Below, piece by piece: positions 7,711 through 15,148 of a stretch of 64,000 bases of DNA. Within the stretch, counting starts at the first letter, position 1, and each line of letters opens with the position of its first letter. The DNA comes from Haloglycomyces albus DSM 45210 (lineage in GTDB: Bacteria > Actinomycetota > Actinomycetes > Mycobacteriales > Micromonosporaceae), in the NCBI RefSeq assembly GCF_000527155.1, contig NZ_AZUQ01000001.1, forward strand, positions 2,618,168 to 2,682,167. The letters run 5' to 3'. The position numbers and the translations under genes are program-made. Below the pieces are notes generated by a model. It was not told the origin of the DNA. It ran no database searches and saw only the letters and a program-made list of their open reading frames with translations.

Positions 7711-8241
7711 CTATGAAGGTTCATCCTTCTTAGGTTTAGGATGTTGCGGCATTGGCATCATGTAATCGACATCTGAGGTAGCATCGCTTTGCAATCTATC
7801 GATTAGTCGGTTCACATCGTCTGCGCTGTAACCTCGGATTTCAAGATTGCCTGAGCGAACCGTCAACGATTTTTTAGCATGCCGACCCCAATATGCTTTG
7901 AGAGCAGTAGCTATAGCAGCCCAGCAAGCGCCGCCTGTCAATGCAAGAATGGCTTCCGTAGTTCCAGGACCATTAGTGGGTTGTGGTGCTCTATCTGGTT
8001 CGATCGTCACCGTAAATGATGGTTCACTCTCATCTCTCTGTGCGACGGGCCCGGCGGGGCCACCCAGGTACGTATCCATCAACATTGGGATTCCCAGGCG
8101 AGGATCCACGGACAATTTATGCTCTCGGAAGGCTTCCTCAACGTCTTCCTCAATTTCAGGGTGCGCATAGACTTCAATCCGCAACCTACCGTATCCAAGG
8201 CGTACATACGAAAAGTCTATGTAAAACTCCGAATCATTCAC
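7711..8241 (-). CDS. EACC1-like (effector-associated constant component) protein
   Basis: 176 residues on the strand opposite to the core genes. The segment AILALTGGACWAAIATALKA, followed by a short basic YWGRHAKK, then LTVRSGNLEIRGYSADDVNRLIDRL, resembles actinobacterial EACC1 proteins: a glycine-containing hydrophobic helix, an Arg/Lys-rich turn and a beta-strand pair ending in a helix. Known: EACC1 genes are recurrent partners in actinobacterial conflict (defence-type) operons. No effector gene is adjacent here. The base composition is visibly lower in GC than its neighbours, consistent with separate acquisition as cargo. The ending is Pro/Lys-rich. The family call is by recall. Confidence 0.45.
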   Translation of the reverse strand: MNDSEFYIDFSYVRLGYGRLRIEVYAHPEIEEDVEEAFREHKLSVDPRLGIPMLMDTYLGGPAGPVAQRDESEPSFTVTIEPDRAPQPTNGPGTTEAILALTGGACWAAIATALKAYWGRHAKKSLTVRSGNLEIRGYSADDVNRLIDRLQSDATSDVDYMMPMPQHPKPKKDEPS

Positions 8242-8269
8242 CGCATAATCTTCTCACCACGGACGATCA

Positions 8270-8420
8270 TCTGTCTAGTGGCTTATCCGGGAAACTTCGG
8301 CTGGTAATCGGGTTGGCGAATTGTGGAGTTGATGGCGAGTTTTGTTTCGGTCTTGCTCTTTGGTTTCTCCATCGAATGAAGGCACCGATCGCTTTGCCTT
8401 CACTAGGAGGCACGTCAACG
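8270..8420 (-). pseudogene. Remnant of an IS630-type transposase C-terminus
   Basis: On the minus strand a short frame reads KAIGAFIRWRNQRARPKQNS and ends shortly after FPDKP. This matches the C-terminal tail I know from IS630-family transposases (AIxAYIRWRNxRAxPK…YPxK). The catalytic part is not found in any neighbouring frame, so this is a decayed fragment. No terminal inverted repeats were located. It lies next to the EACC1-like gene in the accessory part of the element. Confidence 0.45.
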
Positions 8421-8520
8421 CTGAGCGGCATTCGGTCGCAGAGCTGCCAGAATATGTCAGGTTGAAATTCGTCCTTACAAGCCCAGTGGGGACATACCTG
8501 GCCTCCAAGGGTACTCACAA

Positions 8521-9243
8521 TGCGAATACCCCACGCGTGCGTGTAAACGGAGGTCCGACTTCACGCGCTGACCTTCGTGCAGGCACACACTTCCTGGCAT
8601 CAGGAATTTGGGAGGAAACGGACAAGCCAGTACCTCACGCGGGCATGCGGATACACGCGCCCCTACGGCTACCTCAGGTGAACACCAAGGGGCACACGAA
8701 ACAAACCAGACCGACCGCCGAGAATTAGACCCCTTACCTACTTAAACAATTGGTTTGAAGCAATGAACGAACCGAAAACGAAAATGAGCGTTTCCGCAGG
8801 CAACAGGTGAATATACAGGTCGGGAGGGGTGGACCTGGGGGTATGACCCCTCACGCTGTGTCAGCGCACCGCCACGTCGTAGCAGCTGAGGCTCTGCCAC
8901 GGTTTCGACCCCGATGACCTCGCTAAACAGTGCGGTATCCACGAAGGCGGTCCCTCGGTTTCAATGCTGCGCATCAGGGCCAACGGCCCCAAGGCTATTG
9001 CCATCGCGACCATGATGGCCGGACCACGAGGGAAGCCCGACAGTGGCCGTTCAGCTTATCCGTTGGGTGGCTATAGGTGCGAGTCCGTTCGAAGCCACGG
9101 CGGAGCGAATGACCCATAATCGTGGTCACGAAATGGTAACGCAGCCCTTGGCTAGGGGCAAAGACCGGCAACCACCGCAACTGTCGTTTGTAGCATTGAC
9201 CAGTGCCCCAAGGAAACAGGCGAGTGAATATCAGCACTTTTCC
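8521..9243. other. Stretch without a supported gene
   Basis: Several short frames exist on both strands but none has a ribosome site together with recognisable protein character. A readable stretch around 8890–9115 (CHGFDPDDLAKQCGIHEGG in one plus-strand frame) could be a gene remnant, but I cannot assign it. The region probably consists of decayed cargo next to the IS remnant. Confidence 0.4.
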
Positions 9244-9271
9244 TTGACAGTTTCTGATCCCGTTTTATACT
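9244..9271 (+). promoter_or_regulatory. Near-consensus sigma-70-type promoter in the element's non-coding region
   Basis: TTGACA (9244–9249), a 16-base spacer and TATACT (9266–9271). The predicted start is about 9278. No ORF with a ribosome site follows before the hairpin at 9453, so it may drive a non-coding RNA. Confidence 0.55.
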
Positions 9272-9300
9272 TGACCGAAGGTCATTAAATACTAGCGACG

Positions 9301-9384
9301 TCGCCCATCGGCATCGATGAGCGCGAAGCGCCGCCCCTCCAGGGCGGCAGCGTAGCGCGCCACGATCATCGCCCATCGGCATCG
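9301..9384. repeat. 16-bp direct repeats flanking an extended inverted repeat
   Basis: TCGCCCATCGGCATCG occurs at 9301–9316 and again at 9369–9384. Between them lies a nested dyad: GATGA/TCATC outermost, GCGCG/CGCGC next, and GCCGCCC/GGGCGGC around the loop CTCCA (9337–9341). Such an arrangement suits a replication or transfer origin, a recombination site, or a small non-autonomous insertion; the sequence does not decide. Confidence 0.5.
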
Positions 9385-9452
9385 TCATCAGTCACCAATA
9401 CCCACGGCGAAAACCCAAATCCCTCAATCTATGGCCTACGCCCAACGATTCA

Positions 9453-9486
9453 AAAATGGGGTCAGCCGTGGAAGGCTGACCCCATT
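9453..9486 (+). terminator. 14-bp perfect hairpin, terminator-like
   Basis: AAATGGGGTCAGCC pairs with GGCTGACCCCATTT around a short loop. The A-rich left side and T-rich right side allow it to act on both strands. It would end the candidate transcript starting near 9278. Confidence 0.6.
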
Positions 9487-9560
9487 TGCAAACCCCATAG
9501 CCTATAGGTTCGAAACTCTTCGATATCAGACCTGATGCCTCAACCTAAGAGGATGATCCT

Positions 9561-9638
9561 TTCGCCGTTGAGCGAGTCCTTCTGCCGTTGGCTTCAGTCT
9601 TTTCGCCGTTGGTCATGAGGGCCATTCTTCTGCCGTTG
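9561..9638 (+). repeat. Four iteron-like direct repeats (TTCKGCCGTTG type)
   Basis: TTCGCCGTTG at 9561, TCTGCCGTTG at 9581, TTCGCCGTTG at 9602 and TCTGCCGTTG at 9629; spacings are 20, 21 and 27 bases, near two helical turns for the first three. Two types alternate (CGCC and TGCC). Hairpins follow directly at 9652–9669 (CCGCCGC/GCGGCGG) and near 9674. Candidate roles are iterons of the element's origin, or TraB recognition repeats (clt). Confidence 0.6.
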
Positions 9639-9975
9639 CCTTGTAGCCGCACCGCCGCCTTAGCGGCGGGCAGCCTCCTTCCAGGAGCCCGGAGATTAAG
9701 AGAAAGACATTTCCCCGGGTTAAGAGTGGTGCAGCTCGATCCGAAGGCTCACGAGTTCAATCCGATTTGAAAGTGATTGTCGTCACTGCTCATAGAGGCG
9801 TTGTGGAGCGTACTGCTGAGCTATAGAGAAGTATCTACAGCAATGTCGTGAGACACTTTCCCCTATCCCCCTTGCATTTCCGTCGTATTTTGATTTGGTG
9901 CTGGAGTTTATACTGGACGTATACGGGCGCAACCGGGCCACACCGGACACTCTTGTCGCTCGTATCAGTCTTTAG

Positions 9976-10004
9976 CCAGGAACGCTACGCGTCCTGGTTT
10001 TTCT
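9976..10004 (+). terminator. Intrinsic terminator in the control region
   Basis: CCAGGA (9976–9981) pairs with TCCTGG (9992–9997) and is followed by TTTTTCTT. No coding region supported by a ribosome site ends here, so the terminated transcript is likely to be non-coding; a TATACT at 9909–9914 is a weak -10 candidate with no good -35. Confidence 0.5.
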
Positions 10005-10140
10005 TGTCTCCCGCCCCGGCAATGGCCAACCGCGTTAAACCGCTGCGTACCGCTTACATTCGGGGCTATATGAACGTAAGGGAGTCCAGTCCTCAACCCG
10101 TTCTACTGAGTTTCGTAGCGCTGCGAACGTACGCACGCCT

Positions 10141-10175
10141 AGCCCTTCCCGTACCGCACGGGCGGGGCTTTTCTT
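10141..10175 (+). terminator. Terminator-like hairpin upstream of the primase-polymerase gene
   Basis: AGCCC with GGGCT and, inside a small internal loop, CCCGT with ACGGG, followed by TTTCTT. A further short hairpin (TGGCGC/GCGCCA) follows at about 10182–10197. The gene starts at 10228. Confidence 0.5.
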
Positions 10176-10227
10176 ATGTCCTGGCGCAGTAGCGCCATTG
10201 ATCGCGTCCTAGTGAGGAGTGACTGTC

Positions 10228-11226
10228 ATGCCTGCATCATCCACCATGTCTCCCACCAACACCGCACCGTCGGAACAGGAGATGAAACCACGCCCGATCG
10301 TTGATTGGGTCTTGGCCGCCGCTCGACGCGGATGGCCGGTATTCCCCCTCAGGCCGGGCGAGAAACGCCCGGCCCTCTCCGATTGGGAAACGACCGCGAC
10401 CACCGACCCAGCACGAATACGCGCCTGGTGGGAGCAAATACCGACAGCGAACTACGGGGTGGCGTGCGGCCCTGCTGGACTCGTCGTGGTCGATTGCGAC
10501 CTCGCCAAACCAGATAGACATGGTTCGTACCCGCATGGTCCTATGCCCGGCGTGGAACGCTTCCTCGCCCTGGCGGAGGCGTGGGGCGAGACCGCGTGGC
10601 CGCACACGTTCACCGTCCAAACGGCCTCCGGTGGATGGCATTTCTACTACCAACAACGGAATGGCGATCGCCCGTTGCGAAACACCACCGGGCGGTTGTG
10701 CCCCTTCGTCGACACCCGTGCCAGTGGAGGCTACGTGGTCGGACCCGGATCAACCGTGCAGGGCACGTCCTACCAACTAGCGAACAAAGAAGACGCGGCG
10801 CCACTGCCCGAATGGACGCGGACGTTTCTCCGTGCCTTGTCGGAGGCTGAAACACCACGGGGTGGTGAATCGGTTCCGGCCCAGCGGTCGCTGACCGCCG
10901 TCGGCAAAGGCAGTAACAGTCGCCTCAAACGTTATGCCCACAAAGCGCTGGACTCGACCGTTGAGAAAATAGCTGCCGCTCACCCAGGACACCGCAATAA
11001 CACGCTGGGCGGTGGAGCCGAATCGATCGGCCAACTCGTCGCCGGCGGCCTCCTCGACGAGGCGGAAGCACGGTCGGCGTTGACCAACGCAGCTATTGCC
11101 TGCGGGCTCGACGCTGACAGCGGGCGAGGCGGTGGAACCGCCTGTGGTCTGGCCGGAATCGACAAAACCATCACCTCCGGGTTCCGTCGAGGCGCCAAAC
11201 ACCCACGCACCGGACCACACACCTAA
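10228..11226 (+). CDS. Bifunctional DNA primase/polymerase (Prim-Pol) of the element
   Basis: 332 residues. The N-terminal half has the Prim-Pol pattern: ALAAARRGWPVFPLRPGEKRPA-like opening (here VLAAARRGWPVFPLRPGEKR), DWETTATTDPARIRAWW, then GLVVVDCDL with the metal-binding acidic pair, GGWHFYY and TRASGGYVVGPGS. Known: such archaeo-eukaryotic-type primases are replication proteins of pSAM2-like AICEs and plasmids. The ATG at 10228 is chosen because GAGGAG lies eight bases upstream; the GTG at 10219 overlaps that site. The C-terminal third (HRNNTLGGGAESIGQLVAGG) is the helical domain usual in the family. The helicase gene follows after 250 bases. Confidence 0.88.
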   Translation: MPASSTMSPTNTAPSEQEMKPRPIVDWVLAAARRGWPVFPLRPGEKRPALSDWETTATTDPARIRAWWEQIPTANYGVACGPAGLVVVDCDLAKPDRHGSYPHGPMPGVERFLALAEAWGETAWPHTFTVQTASGGWHFYYQQRNGDRPLRNTTGRLCPFVDTRASGGYVVGPGSTVQGTSYQLANKEDAAPLPEWTRTFLRALSEAETPRGGESVPAQRSLTAVGKGSNSRLKRYAHKALDSTVEKIAAAHPGHRNNTLGGGAESIGQLVAGGLLDEAEARSALTNAAIACGLDADSGRGGGTACGLAGIDKTITSGFRRGAKHPRTGPHT

Positions 11227-11335
11227 CCCACCTTTATTAGCGCTGTGACCTGGGGAAACAAAACCTCCTGAGAGCGATTCTCAGCGCCGTTGACGCACCG
11301 CCCTAGGGTCAACCCACCCCAGAAATACCAGGCAA

Positions 11336-11350
11336 GGCCGTTCAACGGCC
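11336..11350. promoter_or_regulatory. Perfect dyad containing the iteron core
   Basis: GGCCGTTCAACGGCC is an inverted repeat around a central C, and each arm carries GCCGTT, the core of the repeats at 9561–9638. A single direct copy CGCCGTTG is at 11285–11292. Iteron-binding initiators often autoregulate through inverted half-sites, so this may be the operator for the helicase gene. Confidence 0.4.
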
Positions 11351-11419
11351 CTCATCCACGCTTCCCACTCCACTCGGCACCAGATTTAGTCCAGCCGGGC
11401 CGGTGTGGGTACAGAAAAA

Positions 11420-11454
11420 GCCGCCGACGCAAACGTTCACTTGGCGTCGGCGGC
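11420..11454 (+). other. 11-bp GC hairpin ahead of the helicase gene
   Basis: GCCGCCGACGC (11420–11430) pairs perfectly with GCGTCGGCGGC (11444–11454); it ends 26 bases before the start at 11481. No U-tract. Confidence 0.5.
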
Positions 11455-11480
11455 CCAACGAACTGATTCAAGGATACTAT

Positions 11481-13283
11481 ATGACGCAACATCTCAATGG
11501 CCAGGATTTCGATATACCAGCCGCGATCGTCGAGGCACCACACCCCGCCGAAGTCGACGACGATCAGGCACCCAGCAAGACTGCGAGCGATAGTTCGAAC
11601 GGAAAAGCGCCCGCAGCGCCGTCGGCATCGACGGTGTTGGTCAACATCGCCCGCGAAATGTACGATTTCCGGCTCTCCGAAGGCGGCGATACTTTCGCGG
11701 TCCCTAAAACGGGGCCGCATGTGGTTCGTATGTTGCGCGGGGGACGCACCTCGCTGCGCGCCATGCTCGCGTTGGAGTACTTCGAGCGGTACGGCAAAGC
11801 CGCCTCCGGGCAGGCGCTGTCAGATGCGCTCATGATCGCCGAAGGACTAGCGGGGCGTGAGCGGGAAGAAGAGCTTCACCTCAGGGTTGCCGAGCACGAG
11901 GAGGATATGTGGGTGGACCTGGGCGACACGACCGGTCAGGCGATCCGTATCCGCGACGGGCGGTGGGCCGTTGCCGACCAGCCACCCGTGCATTTCCGCC
12001 GTACCGCTCTGAACTCGCCTCTCCCACAGCCCGAACGCGGTGGTGACCTTTCGGAACTGTGGGAGTGGCTGAACGTCACCGACGCTGACAAACCGTTGCT
12101 CCTCGCCTGGTTGGTGGCGGCGTTTTTCCCGCGGATTCCTCACCCGGTCCTGTCGATCACCGGTGAACAAGGGACTGGTAAAACCACGGCAGAGAAGCTG
12201 TTGGTGTCGCTGCTGGACCCGTCGCCGGTTCCGGTGCGCACCGCACCCAGTGATAAAGAAGCGTGGGTGACCGCTGCTGCCGGCTCCTGGGTGGTGGGCC
12301 TGGACAATCTATCCGTTATTCCGCACTGGCTGTCGGACACCATTTGCCGTGCCGTTACAGGTGATGGTGATGTCCGCCGACGCCTCTACACCGACGGAGA
12401 GCACTCGGTCTTCGCCTTCCGGCGTGCGGTTGTGCTGAACGGTATCGACCTCGGTGCCGTTGCCGGCGACCTGGCCGACCGTATGATTCCAGTGGAGTTG
12501 GAACCGATCGCAGAAGACCAGCGGTTGGACGAGACGACCATGGGAGATAAATGGACCGCCGCCCACCCGCGCCTGTTGGGGGCACTGTTGGATCTTGTCG
12601 CCCGGGTGAGGGCCGAAGTGCCGTCCATAACCTTGGCGAAGAAACCCCGGATGGCCGATTTCGCTATTGTTCTCGCTGCTGTTGACCGTGTCTGTTCCAC
12701 TCACGGTCTCACCACGTATGTGAACAAGCAAGCGACGTTGGCAGGCGATTCGCTGTCGGCCGACCCGTTCATTAGCACGACTGCCAAGACAATCCTGGGC
12801 AATGGTGGTGAGTTTATGGGGACTGCTTCCGAACTGTTGGCGTTGTTGGACGACGAGACTGATGAACGCCCGCACGATAAACGGTGGCCGACGACGGCTC
12901 GTCAAGTCACCCAACGCCTGAAACGCCAGGCTCCAGTGATGCGCAAAACGGGTTGGGCGATCGATAATGACGGCGGAGCGAACAAAGAAAAGGTCGTCAA
13001 ATGGGCCATTACCGCCCCGAACTCGTCGCGGGGCGGGGGTTTGGCGGGTGACAACGCGGGGGACACGGGTGTCGGCGGGTCTCCCACCGCCACCGATACC
13101 CGCCGGGATGACCAGGAAAAAGAAGCCTTGGCGGGTGTGGCGGGTGTAAAATCCGCCCCACCTCTGGTATCCGTACCCCACACCGACGTAGCGTCCTGCC
13201 AATGGTGGATCGCGTCCAATATCGGCCAACACGGACCTGACTGTATGGGATGTCGACAAGCACCAGGAGGCCCCGACGAATAA
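11481..13283 (+). CDS. SF3/P4-type helicase-like replication ATPase of the element
   Basis: 600 residues. Residues about 190–350 form a AAA+ core: PHPVLSITGEQGTGKTTAEK (Walker A GEQGTGKT), VVGLDNLSVIP in the Walker B position, and AVVLNGIDL as a sensor-1-like segment. The downstream stretch DRMIPVELEPI is typical of phage/plasmid primase–helicases of the D5/P4 group. Together with the primase-polymerase it would make a split replication module. The ATG at 11481 is chosen since AAGGA precedes it and the longer frame from 11403 runs through the leader hairpin. The C-terminus is low-complexity and ends with HGPDCMGCRQ, a small Cys motif. Confidence 0.75.
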   Translation: MTQHLNGQDFDIPAAIVEAPHPAEVDDDQAPSKTASDSSNGKAPAAPSASTVLVNIAREMYDFRLSEGGDTFAVPKTGPHVVRMLRGGRTSLRAMLALEYFERYGKAASGQALSDALMIAEGLAGREREEELHLRVAEHEEDMWVDLGDTTGQAIRIRDGRWAVADQPPVHFRRTALNSPLPQPERGGDLSELWEWLNVTDADKPLLLAWLVAAFFPRIPHPVLSITGEQGTGKTTAEKLLVSLLDPSPVPVRTAPSDKEAWVTAAAGSWVVGLDNLSVIPHWLSDTICRAVTGDGDVRRRLYTDGEHSVFAFRRAVVLNGIDLGAVAGDLADRMIPVELEPIAEDQRLDETTMGDKWTAAHPRLLGALLDLVARVRAEVPSITLAKKPRMADFAIVLAAVDRVCSTHGLTTYVNKQATLAGDSLSADPFISTTAKTILGNGGEFMGTASELLALLDDETDERPHDKRWPTTARQVTQRLKRQAPVMRKTGWAIDNDGGANKEKVVKWAITAPNSSRGGGLAGDNAGDTGVGGSPTATDTRRDDQEKEALAGVAGVKSAPPLVSVPHTDVASCQWWIASNIGQHGPDCMGCRQAPGGPDE

Positions 13284-13307
13284 ACACGAAAAACAGCTTC
13301 ACCAACC

Positions 13308-13335
13308 AGCCGCCCATGAGGCGGCTTTTTCATTT
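13308..13335 (+). terminator. Intrinsic terminator after the helicase gene
   Basis: AGCCGCC, loop CATGA, GGCGGCT, then TTTTTCATTTC. It is the clearest classical terminator in the element. Confidence 0.8.
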
Positions 13336-13360
13336 CACCAGGAAAAACACGCCAGGCAAC

Positions 13361-13401
13361 GCTCTCAGCACCAGCAATTCCTACAACCCGGTGCTGAGAG
13401 C
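13361..13401 (+). other. 12-bp hairpin ahead of the excisionase gene
   Basis: GCTCTCAGCACC (13361–13372) pairs perfectly with GGTGCTGAGAGC (13390–13401), 28 bases before the excisionase start. As a proper terminator already lies at 13308, this hairpin is most likely in the xis–int leader. Confidence 0.55.
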
Positions 13402-13429
13402 TGCCCTCCACATGGAAGGACACCTCATC

Positions 13430-13753
13430 ATGGCACATGATGTTGCCAATTCCTACTCTAAAGCGTCGATACCTCGAAAACGACTCAAGCAAACCAATCG
13501 CCCAGTGTCACCTCGTCCTCCACAGCGGGGGGAACAGGACGTTATTCAGCCACGGTGGTATTCGATTCCCCAGTCCGCTGTAGCACTCGAATTCAGTGTC
13601 TCCAAAGTAAAGCGGCTCATTCGAGCTGGGCGACTCAAGTCTGTCAAGGATGGACGCAACGTTCGAATACTCCCTGAATGGATCGACCAGTACATCAATT
13701 CAGTAGTAGAGCTAGAAGAGAAGGATGTATCCCGTGGTACGGAAAGCTGTTAA
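13430..13753 (+). CDS. xis: Excisionase (HTH_17 family)
   Basis: 107 residues. The second half is a MerR/excisionase-type winged helix: RWYSIPQSAVALEFSVSKVKRLIRAGRLKSVKDGRNVRI, followed by LPEWIDQYI. Known: AICE Xis binds near attL/attR and directs the integrase to excision. The start ATG at 13430 has AAGGA ahead of it. Its end overlaps the integrase start by 29 bases, the usual arrangement of xis–int pairs, which implies coupled expression. Confidence 0.8.
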   Translation: MAHDVANSYSKASIPRKRLKQTNRPVSPRPPQRGEQDVIQPRWYSIPQSAVALEFSVSKVKRLIRAGRLKSVKDGRNVRILPEWIDQYINSVVELEEKDVSRGTESC

Positions 13754-15011
13754 GAAACCAGGAGACGGGTCGATATACCACACTCCTGATAAGGGCTGGC
13801 GTGCGTATGTGTACGTTACAACGCCCTCGGGTCGGTTGCGGCGCAAATATCTTGCTGGAGGCGATGATTACGATGCGCTTCATCAACGGTGGATGGACCT
13901 TAAAGACACAGCAGCAAGTGGACCCGTCGCTGACTCGATTCCTTCAATTGAAGCCGAGTATATGTACTGGCTTGATGAGGTGATAAAGCCGAACAGAGAA
14001 CCATCTACGTATGAGAAATACGAAATACATGGTCGGCTATACATTATCCCATATCTTGGGGAGTTCAAGATTGATAGTTTGAGCAAGCGACGTGGTCAGG
14101 AGTGGATGAATGAAATCCGTCGTGAATGCCAGTGCTGTCGGCTTGGAAAGGACCTGAAGAGGCGGGCACCGAAACGATGTTGCTCAGTAGGTAAGTGTTG
14201 TGACGACCGAGTGTCTCTTGGGTATGCCAAGACTGTCAGGGCAACGCTACGAGCCTTCCTCAATCATGCAGAATCCCTGGCAGAAGGGTACTCAGTTAGG
14301 AATATTGCTGAGAATATAACCTTGGCGAGTTGGGATGACGATATCGATGACGAAGATGATGAGGGCTTTGAGGAGCTGATTAGTAAAACAGACCCATGGG
14401 AAGTGGAGGAAGCGGCTCAGTTTCTACAGTCAGCGTTCGAAGACGACGACCCGATGTTCGAAGCTTACGTGATGGTTATTTTTCAGGGAATGAGGAAAGG
14501 GGAAGTTCTAGGGGCCACCTGGAATCGCGTCAACTGGGATGATGAAGAGTACTCCGTTCGTAGACAGCTTCAGCGTTCTGGCCAAAAACTGCGGCACAAG
14601 AAGGTCAAATCGAAAGCGTCCAGAGCAACAATTCCATTGGCTCAACCAACCATGTCAGCGCTTAAACGGCGGTGGGGAAAACAGAGCGGTGAACGTGCTG
14701 CTGCTGGCGAAGTCTGGCAAGATTCACGGGGATTGATATTCACGACCAAGTTCGGAACTCCCATCGAACCAAGAAACTTCAACCGAAGTTGGGAAAATCG
14801 ATGTAATAGAGCTGGCGTTCGGCGTATCACGGTGCACGCCGGTCGTAAAACCTGCGGATCAATGCTCGTGGAGCTTGGGGTCCATCCTCGCGATATCATG
14901 GCGATTCTTAGGCATAGCAACTTCATGCTGACCATGAATATTTACACCAAATCGCGAAAAAGCAAAATGAGGGAAGCTGTGGATAAACTCGCTGATCTTT
15001 TTAATAACTAG
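13725..15011 (+). CDS. int: Tyrosine-type site-specific integrase
   Basis: 428 residues. The catalytic domain shows the first Arg in FQGMRKGEVLGATWNRVNW, the HxxR box in ITVHAGRKTCGSML, and the nucleophile Tyr in LTMNIYTKS. The N-terminal SAM-like domain carries a cysteine cluster (ECQCCRLGKD … KRCCSVGKCCDD) of the kind seen in pSAM2-like Streptomyces integrases, plausibly a zinc-binding insert. The gene is visibly poorer in GC than the surrounding DNA. It ends 62 bases from the 3' end of the tRNA-Val, consistent with an int-adjacent attachment site at the tRNA 3' end. Confidence 0.92.
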   Translation: MYPVVRKAVKKPGDGSIYHTPDKGWRAYVYVTTPSGRLRRKYLAGGDDYDALHQRWMDLKDTAASGPVADSIPSIEAEYMYWLDEVIKPNREPSTYEKYEIHGRLYIIPYLGEFKIDSLSKRRGQEWMNEIRRECQCCRLGKDLKRRAPKRCCSVGKCCDDRVSLGYAKTVRATLRAFLNHAESLAEGYSVRNIAENITLASWDDDIDDEDDEGFEELISKTDPWEVEEAAQFLQSAFEDDDPMFEAYVMVIFQGMRKGEVLGATWNRVNWDDEEYSVRRQLQRSGQKLRHKKVKSKASRATIPLAQPTMSALKRRWGKQSGERAAAGEVWQDSRGLIFTTKFGTPIEPRNFNRSWENRCNRAGVRRITVHAGRKTCGSMLVELGVHPRDIMAILRHSNFMLTMNIYTKSRKSKMREAVDKLADLFNN

Positions 15012-15038
15012 TTCTGGCTGCACTTTCCAGCTGCACCA

Positions 15039-15070
15039 CCCCCGAGAATAAGCACTCTCGGGGGTGCTTT
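15039..15070 (+). terminator. Terminator after int
   Basis: CCCCCGAGA (15039–15047) pairs with TCTCGGGGG (15056–15064), followed by TGCTTTA. It separates int from the convergent tRNA-Val gene. Confidence 0.6.
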
Positions 15071-15073
15071 ACC

Positions 15074-15148
15074 TGGTGGGTGCTACTGGGATCGAACCAG
15101 TGACCACTGCTTTGTAAGAGCAGCGCTCTACCGCTGAGCTAAACACCC
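15074..15148 (-). tRNA. tRNA-Val (anticodon UAC), CCA encoded
   Basis: Read on the minus strand, the gene begins GGGTGTTTAGCTCAGCGG and ends with acceptor AGCACCC, discriminator A and CCA. The anticodon stem CTGCT/AGCAG encloses the loop CTTACAA, so the anticodon is TAC, reading Val GTA codons. The T-arm GGTTCGATCC is standard. It is intact, and its 3' end faces the integrase, so it is the likely attachment site of the element. Confidence 0.95.

Larger units (their letters stand above)
9278..9490 (+). ncRNA. Candidate structured non-coding RNA of the AICE
   Basis: Inferred transcript from the promoter at 9244–9271 to the strong hairpin at 9453–9486. It contains the inverted repeat GCCGCCC/GGGCGGC at 9330–9348, nested within longer complementary flanks and framed by 16-base direct repeats. 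No credible ORF is present. It could be a regulatory RNA for replication or transfer, or the structure could act as DNA. No expression evidence is available. Confidence 0.35.
1..15148 (+). mobile_element. Right part of an AICE integrated at tRNA-Val
   Basis: Seen: a contiguous set of element genes comprising an FtsK-like TraB translocase, small hypothetical proteins, a primase-polymerase, a helicase-like ATPase, an excisionase and a tyrosine integrase. The integrase stop lies 62 bases from the 3' end of a tRNA-Val gene that keeps its CCA. Known: Streptomyces pSAM2-like AICEs have this content, transfer as double-stranded DNA through TraB, and integrate into tRNA 3' ends next to int. Inferred: the intact tRNA marks the right junction, and attL (a repeat of the tRNA 3' part) lies left of the window, because no second copy is visible here. 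Only the right part is present. Core genes run on the plus strand; the EACC1-like gene near 7.7–8.2 kb runs against them. Confidence 0.85.

Noticed and set aside
8342-8728. 128-residue plus-strand frame opposite the IS630-like remnant
   Set aside because: No ribosome site and no recognisable protein features; the minus-strand reading has transposase similarity.
9848-10192. 114-residue frame upstream of prim-pol
   Set aside because: It runs through two terminator-like hairpins and has no ribosome site.
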